From Candidatus Polarisedimenticolaceae bacterium (GTDB lineage: Bacteria > Acidobacteriota > Polarisedimenticolia > Polarisedimenticolales > DASRJG01): a stretch of 64,000 nt of DNA. The notes beneath the pieces are model-generated. The model was given only the letters and a program-made list of their open reading frames with translations, had not been told where the DNA came from and made no database searches. Of the stretch, positions 59,594-64,000 are shown piece by piece. The position numbers and the translations under genes were made by a program. The stretch lies in NCBI GenBank assembly GCA_036275915.1, contig DASUCV010000023.1:1-64000 (forward strand), given 5' to 3'. The first letter of the stretch is position 1. Each line of letters opens with the position of its first letter.

Positions 59594-60711
59594 GCTCCGC
59601 CCACCGTCTCGAACGGATCTCGAAGCCCTTTCAGGTCCGGTGCGGGCGAGAGGGATTTCGCGAAGACGGCGACCTTGAACGCCGTTCCCATCCCCCCGGG
59701 ATGCAGGAGCTGCTTCGCCTGGAGGCGGCGCTTCGTCGCGGCGAGCGACCCGGAGTCGTCGTCGAGCCCTTCCAGGATCCCGTTCGCGATCAGGAAGCGG
59801 TCCTGCGTCGTCATCCGAAGCAGGGCGAAGCCGAGCGCGCGCGCCTCGTCGGTGAGGTGCGTGAGGTTGACGTGGGCGGTCAGATCCTGCTCGCCGACGT
59901 GATCGAGGTAATCCTCGGTGACCGCGTGACGGCGATAGGCGAGCAGGGTGCCGCGCCTGTGAGCGGGCGCCCGCAGCAGTTCCGCCTCGTGCCCGTAGTC
60001 GACGACGACGAGGAATCCGCGCTCGATCGCCTCGGACAGGGATGCGAGGAGACCGGGAAGCGCGAGGCACACCTCGGCCTCGTCGCCGTCCTCCGGGGCG
60101 GAACCGTAACGCGACGCCGCAGCCACGAGCTCGGCGTCCGCCTCGCGCTCGGCCTCGACGAGCCGGTCGCCCTCGATCGCGACGCGCACCTCGACGAGCG
60201 CTTCCCCGCGCCGCCGGACGCGATGGACCGGCAGGGCGTCGAACAGCTCGACGGCGACGACGACGCCCGCACCGCCACGGCGTGCGAGGTGAGCGCCGAC
60301 GCGAGCGCTCGGGACCGCCGCCGCGGCCGCCGCCCGCATCCCGGGACTTGCGTCGACGAGATCGGCGGCGACACGCGACGCGACCGCGGGGAGCGCTTCC
60401 AGGACGTCCCGCGCGAGCATCCCCCGCCCGGCGCCGTACTCGACGTAGCGGAACGGCTCCGGCCGGCCGAGCGCGTCGTCCATCTCGGTGACGAGACGCG
60501 CGAGCGCCTCGCCGAACGCCGGACCGACGTCGCTCGCGGTGAAGAAGTCTCCTCCCCTCCCCAGCCGCTCCGGTCCGCGCGCGTAGTAACCCGCGTCGGG
60601 ATCGTGGAGGGCGATCTCCATGAACCGAGCGAAGGAGACCGATCCTTCGGCGCGGATCTCGCCGGCGAGGCGCCGCAGCAGCTCGGGATGTCCGGCGGAG
60701 GAGTCCGCCAT
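59590..60711 (-). CDS. MidA/NDUFAF7-like SAM-dependent methyltransferase
   Basis: This 373-residue protein has the family start FARFMEIALHDPDAGYYA, then GDFFTASDVGPAFGEALARL and the SAM motif YVEYGAGRGMLARDVLEAL. VAVELFDALPVHRVRRRG and VVDYGHEAELL follow, with TLLAYRRH. The eukaryotic relative NDUFAF7 (MidA) methylates an arginine of the NDUFS2 subunit during complex I assembly. Here the gene lies 8 bases downstream of nuoB, a complex I subunit, which fits an assembly role. Bacterial substrates are unproven. ATG at 60711. Confidence 0.85.
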   Translation of the reverse strand: MADSSAGHPELLRRLAGEIRAEGSVSFARFMEIALHDPDAGYYARGPERLGRGGDFFTASDVGPAFGEALARLVTEMDDALGRPEPFRYVEYGAGRGMLARDVLEALPAVASRVAADLVDASPGMRAAAAAAVPSARVGAHLARRGGAGVVVAVELFDALPVHRVRRRGEALVEVRVAIEGDRLVEAEREADAELVAAASRYGSAPEDGDEAEVCLALPGLLASLSEAIERGFLVVVDYGHEAELLRAPAHRRGTLLAYRRHAVTEDYLDHVGEQDLTAHVNLTHLTDEARALGFALLRMTTQDRFLIANGILEGLDDDSGSLAATKRRLQAKQLLHPGGMGTAFKVAVFAKSLSPAPDLKGLRDPFETVGGA

Positions 60712-60719
60712 CGGCGAGA

Positions 60720-61262
60720 CTAGGCGGCGGTCGACGACGACGCCGCGAGCTCGGCGGCGCTCTTGACCCCGCGCTCGATCTTGCGCCGGATCTCGAGGAC
60801 GCCCTCGATGAGCGCTTCGGGGCGCGGCGGGCAGCCGCTGATGTAGACGTCGACCGGGATGATCTCGTCGACGCCCTGCACGACGGCGTACGACCGGTAC
60901 ATCCCGCCGCTGCTCGCGCAGGCGCCCATCGCGATGACCCATCGCGGCACCGGCATCTGCTCGTAGATGCGGCGCAGGAACGGCGCCATCTTCTTCGTGA
61001 CCGTCCCCGACACGACCATGAGGTCGGACTGGCGCGGGGAGAACCGGAGCGCCTCGGCGCCGAACCGGGCGAGGTCGTAGCGCGGGCCGACGGTCGCCAT
61101 GAGCTCGATCGCACAGCACGCGAGCCCCATCGGCATCGGCCAGAGCGAGTTCTTCCGCCCCCAGTTGACGAAGTCCTCGACGCGCGTCGTGTAGGCGGTC
61201 TCGCGCGCGTCCCCTTCCGGATAGCGCTCGTGGAGGACGAGGAGATCTTTGGGGTCGGCCAT
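60720..61262 (-). CDS. nuoB: NADH-quinone oxidoreductase subunit B
   Basis: The 180-residue subunit carries the terminal N2 iron-sulfur cluster of complex I. The ligand motifs are [10 protein letters not shown] (adjacent Cys pair), [16 protein letters not shown] and [39 protein letters not shown] is also typical. An alternative ATG three codons upstream (61271) is possible. No other nuo gene is in the window; neighbours downstream are a MidA-like methyltransferase and unrelated genes, so it appears detached from a nuo operon. The gene is divergent from lpdA. Confidence 0.93.
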   Translation of the reverse strand: MADPKDLLVLHERYPEGDARETAYTTRVEDFVNWGRKNSLWPMPMGLACCAIELMATVGPRYDLARFGAEALRFSPRQSDLMVVSGTVTKKMAPFLRRIYEQMPVPRWVIAMGACASSGGMYRSYAVVQGVDEIIPVDVYISGCPPRPEALIEGVLEIRRKIERGVKSAAELAASSSTAA

Positions 61263-61291
61263 CGGCGTCATCCTATCAAATCGGCGGGTTC

Positions 61292-61320
61292 TTGACGCCC
61301 CCCGACGGGCGGCGATAGAG
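61292..61320 (+). promoter_or_regulatory. Sigma70-type promoter of lpdA
   Basis: TTGACG (61292-61297), a 17-base spacer, ATAGAG (61315-61320). Transcription would start near 61327, about 45 bases before the GTG start at 61371. Confidence 0.5.
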
Positions 61321-61370
61321 TTCCGCGCCCAACGCAATTTCCCGCCACGAGACTCGCGAGGAGACCGCGC

Positions 61371-62765
61371 GTGCCCACCTTCGACCTGACGGTGATCGGA
61401 AGCGGACCCGGGGGTTACGTCGCCGCGATCCGCGCTGCCCAGCTCGGGATGAAGACGGCGGTCGTCGAGATGGCGCCGGTGCTCGGCGGAACCTGCTTGA
61501 TCTGGGGATGCATCCCGACCAAAGCCCTCCTGCACGCTGCCGAGGTCCTGGAGACGTCCCGGCACGCCGGCGTGTTCGGCGTCAAGCTCGCGCCGGGCGA
61601 GCTCGATGTCGACGGCGTGCAGAAGTACAAGGACAAGATGGTGACCGTGAACGCGAAGGGGGTCGAGTACCTCTTCAAGAAGAACAACGTCACGGTCGTC
61701 CGCGGACGCGGAAGCCTCGCCGGGCCCGGCAAGGTCTCGGTCGCCGCCGACGACGGCGCGAAGCAGACGATCGACACGAAGTTCACGGTCGTCGCCACCG
61801 GCTCGGTGATCCGCGGGCTTCCCGGGATCGAGTTCGACGGCAAGCGGATCATCAACTCCGATCACGCGCTCGGCTTGAAGACGATCCCCAAGTCGATGAT
61901 CGTGCTCGGCGCGGGAGCGGTCGGCGTCGAGTTCGCGTCGATCTACGCGACGTTCGGGACGAAGGTCACGGTCGTCGAGCTGCTCCCCCGCCTCATCCCG
62001 ATCGAGGACGCGGCGCTCGGGGCCGAGCTCGAGAAGGCGTTCAAGAAGCGAGGGCTCGGCGTCCACACCGGGACGAAGGTCGAGAAGGTCGCCGTCGCGG
62101 GCGACGGCGTCAAGGTGACGGCCTCGAAGGACGGCACGCCGATCGAGCTCGAAGCGGAGGTCCTCCTCGTGGCGGTCGGCCGCAGGCCGCTCACCGAGAA
62201 CATCGGGCTCGAAGCGGCCGGCGTGAAGGTCGACCGCGGCTTCGTCGAGGTCGACGGGCTCATGCGCACCGGCGTGCCCGGCGTGTACGCGATCGGCGAC
62301 ATCGTCAAGACGCAGGCGCTCGCCCATGTCGCTTCGCACGAGGGGATCGTCGCCGTCGAGGACGCGGCCGGCAAGAACCCGCACCCGATCGACTACGACA
62401 AGGTGCCGTCGTGCACGTACTGCGATCCCGAGGTCGCGTCGGTCGGTCTCACCGAAGAGGCGGCGCGAAAGCGCGGCTACGACGTCGTCGTCGGCCAGTT
62501 CCCGTTCACCGCCATCGGCAAGGCGAAGATCCTGAACGACACCCGCGGCTTCATCAAGATCGTCGGTGAGAAGAAGTACGACGAGGTCCTGGGGGTCCAC
62601 ATCATCGGCCCGCGCGCCACCGAGCTGATCTCGGAGGCGGTCGCGGCCGTCAGCCTCGAGGCCACCGCGGCCTCCCTCTTCCACGCCATCCATGCGCACC
62701 CGACGCTGGCCGAGGCGATGGGAGAGGCTGCGCTGGCCGTCCACGGCCGCGCGATCCACATCTGA
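61371..62765 (+). CDS. lpdA: Dihydrolipoyl dehydrogenase (E3)
   Basis: The 464-residue flavoprotein reoxidises dihydrolipoamide in 2-oxoacid dehydrogenase complexes. FAD motif [19 protein letters not shown] is at the start, redox-active disulfide [11 protein letters not shown] at about 40-50, and NAD motif [19 protein letters not shown] at about 180-200. GVYAIGDIV follows, and HAHPTLAEA at the C-terminus contains the catalytic His. GTG at 61371 has AGGAG 7 bases upstream. The E2 gene begins 11 bases after the stop. Confidence 0.96.
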   Translation: MPTFDLTVIGSGPGGYVAAIRAAQLGMKTAVVEMAPVLGGTCLIWGCIPTKALLHAAEVLETSRHAGVFGVKLAPGELDVDGVQKYKDKMVTVNAKGVEYLFKKNNVTVVRGRGSLAGPGKVSVAADDGAKQTIDTKFTVVATGSVIRGLPGIEFDGKRIINSDHALGLKTIPKSMIVLGAGAVGVEFASIYATFGTKVTVVELLPRLIPIEDAALGAELEKAFKKRGLGVHTGTKVEKVAVAGDGVKVTASKDGTPIELEAEVLLVAVGRRPLTENIGLEAAGVKVDRGFVEVDGLMRTGVPGVYAIGDIVKTQALAHVASHEGIVAVEDAAGKNPHPIDYDKVPSCTYCDPEVASVGLTEEAARKRGYDVVVGQFPFTAIGKAKILNDTRGFIKIVGEKKYDEVLGVHIIGPRATELISEAVAAVSLEATAASLFHAIHAHPTLAEAMGEAALAVHGRAIHI

Positions 62766-62776
62766 AGGAGACTCCG

Positions 62777-64000
62777 ATGCGCGTTGACGTCGTCATGCCG
62801 CAGATGGGCGAGTCGATCGCCGAGGGCACGATCACCCGCTGGATCAAGCAGCTCGGCGAGAAGGTCGGCCGCGACGAGCCGCTGTTCGAGATCTCCACGG
62901 ACAAGGTCGACGCCGAGATCCCGTCGCCGTCGGCGGGGACGCTCGTCGAGATCAAGAACCAGGCCGGCGAGACGGTGCCGGTGAACCAGGTCGTCGCCGT
63001 GCTCGAGACCGACGCCGGTGCGACGGTGACGCCCTCGGCACCGAAGGCCGCGGAGGCGAAGGTGGCGCCTGCTCCGGCGCCAGCGCCCGCTCCCAAGCCT
63101 GTGGAGGCGAAACCCGCAGCGGCTCCCCCGGCTTCCGACGAAGGCGGCGGTTTCATCTCCCCCGTCGTCCGCAAGATCGCGCAGGAGGCCGGCATCGATC
63201 CGTCACGCGTTCCCGGCACCGGCGCCGGCGGCCGCGTCACGAAGAAAGACATTCAGGACTTCATCGCGAAGGGTGGAAGGACGGCTCCGGCTCCCGCCGC
63301 GGCGCCGAAGGCGGCTCCCGCGCCCGCGCCCGCGCCGACACCTTCGGTCACCTTCTCGTCCGGCGCGCGCGTCGAGCGGCAGCAGATGTCGCCGATGCGG
63401 AAGAAGATCGCCGAGCACATGATCGAATCGCGCCGCACCTCGGCGCACGTCCACTCCGTCTTCGAGGTCGACATGACGCGCATCGTCAAGCTGCGCGCGC
63501 AATACAAGGCGACGTACGAAGAGAGGCACGGGACGAAGCTCACGATCACGCCGTTCTTCGTGAAGGCGGTCTGCGACGGCCTCCGCGCGTGGCCGGTCAT
63601 CAACGCATCGGTCGAGGGCGACGAGATCGTCTACAAGAAAGACCTCAACATCGGGATCGCGGTCGCGCTCGACTGGGGCCTCATCGTGCCCGTCGTGAGA
63701 AACGCCGACGAGCTGTCGCTCGCCGGTCTCACAAAGCGCGTCGGCGATCTCGCCGAGCGCGCCAGGACGAAGAAGCTCGTCCCCGACGAGGTCGCCGGCG
63801 GGACGTTCACGATCACGAACCCCGGGATCTTCGGCGGCGTCTTCGGCCTGCCGATCATCAGCCAGCCTCAGGTGGCGATCCTCGGCCTCGGCGGCATCGA
63901 GAAGCGGCCGGTCGTCGTCGACGACGCCATTGCGATCCGCTCGATGATGTACATGTCGATGTCGTACGACCACCGGATCGTCGACGGAGCGGTCGCCGAT
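62777..64000 (+). CDS. 2-oxoacid dehydrogenase E2 acyltransferase, cut by window end
   Basis: The 408 visible residues start with a lipoyl domain (1-80; lipoyl-lysine in [14 protein letters not shown]). An Ala/Pro-rich linker leads to a peripheral subunit-binding domain (about 125-160, [22 protein letters not shown]). A second linker precedes the catalytic domain (about 205 onward), which ends in view with [10 protein letters not shown] containing the active-site His and Asp. The [10 protein letters not shown] and GESIAEGTI motifs fit 2-oxoglutarate or branched-chain complexes better than pyruvate. The end of the gene lies beyond the window. ATG at 62777 follows GAAGGAG by 6 bases. Confidence 0.93.
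   Translation, partial: MRVDVVMPQMGESIAEGTITRWIKQLGEKVGRDEPLFEISTDKVDAEIPSPSAGTLVEIKNQAGETVPVNQVVAVLETDAGATVTPSAPKAAEAKVAPAPAPAPAPKPVEAKPAAAPPASDEGGGFISPVVRKIAQEAGIDPSRVPGTGAGGRVTKKDIQDFIAKGGRTAPAPAAAPKAAPAPAPAPTPSVTFSSGARVERQQMSPMRKKIAEHMIESRRTSAHVHSVFEVDMTRIVKLRAQYKATYEERHGTKLTITPFFVKAVCDGLRAWPVINASVEGDEIVYKKDLNIGIAVALDWGLIVPVVRNADELSLAGLTKRVGDLAERARTKKLVPDEVAGGTFTITNPGIFGGVFGLPIISQPQVAILGLGGIEKRPVVVDDAIAIRSMMYMSMSYDHRIVDGAVAD

Overview
The window is a very G+C-rich bacterial chromosome segment with almost no non-coding space. No gap between genes exceeds 300 bases. Many genes overlap by 4 bases (ATGA, GTGA, TTGA) and use GTG, TTG or even CTG starts. The gene content is a Ser/Thr kinase carrying a WD40-like (PD40) propeller, a GlgP-type glucan phosphorylase, reversed dehydrogenase/hydratase fusions and a GN-type sortase. 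That mix suggests an environmental Gram-negative lineage, most likely Acidobacteriota; Myxococcota or a related deep group remains possible. This is inference from gene content, with no marker rRNA in the window. I see no prophage, insertion sequence, CRISPR array or rRNA.

Layout. 1-7.6 kb: end of trmK, an EfpL-like elongation factor P with a DEDDh exonuclease, glucan phosphorylase, a secreted fibronectin-III protein, a KamB-like protein and tRNA-Cys. 7.7-12.2 kb: a TPP riboswitch driving a TonB-dependent receptor and a sodium/solute symporter (probable thiamin uptake), then an AlgH/YqgE protein. 12.2-20 kb: a stand-alone topoisomerase VI A-like protein, a glycosyltransferase/TPR protein, a serine-biosynthesis pair with a membrane thioredoxin, and an M23 peptidase. 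19-25 kb: aminotransferase-transketolase-HExxH protein operon and a PDZ protein. 25-32.3 kb: SDR, NtrY/NtrC-type two-component system, then a sigma54-type promoter in front of TPR lipoprotein, VIT/vWA sortase substrate and GN sortase. 32.3-38.3 kb: a leftward operon of a TIGR01777 protein, two M16 peptidases, urocanate hydratase and Cu/Zn superoxide dismutase. 38.4-49.9 kb: transhydrogenase pntAB, GNAT, 3-hydroxyacyl-CoA enzymes, rhomboid, Gfo/Idh protein and glutamate dehydrogenase. 49.9-61.3 kb: one long leftward gene series (nuoB, MidA-like, UPF0489/TPR lipoprotein, PEP/pyruvate-binding protein, PD40 kinase, small peptide, radical SAM/SPASM enzyme, M64 peptidase). 61.4-64 kb: lpdA and an E2 acyltransferase cut by the window edge.

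The most promising novelty is at 49.9-52.9 kb. A 74-residue Lys-rich peptide with a Gly-Gly/Trp/Cys/Pro-rich C-terminus lies 13 bases upstream of a radical SAM/SPASM enzyme, which is itself coupled to an M64-type metallopeptidase. This looks like an uncharacterised ribosomally made, post-translationally modified peptide cassette. Second is the GN sortase and its single LPQGG substrate, downstream of a sigma54 activator and a -24/-12 promoter. Others are the TPP-controlled uptake pair, the orphan Top6A-like protein, the HExxH putative peptide hydroxylase, and a family of palindromic elements that abut stop codons, one of which encodes the end of the sortase.
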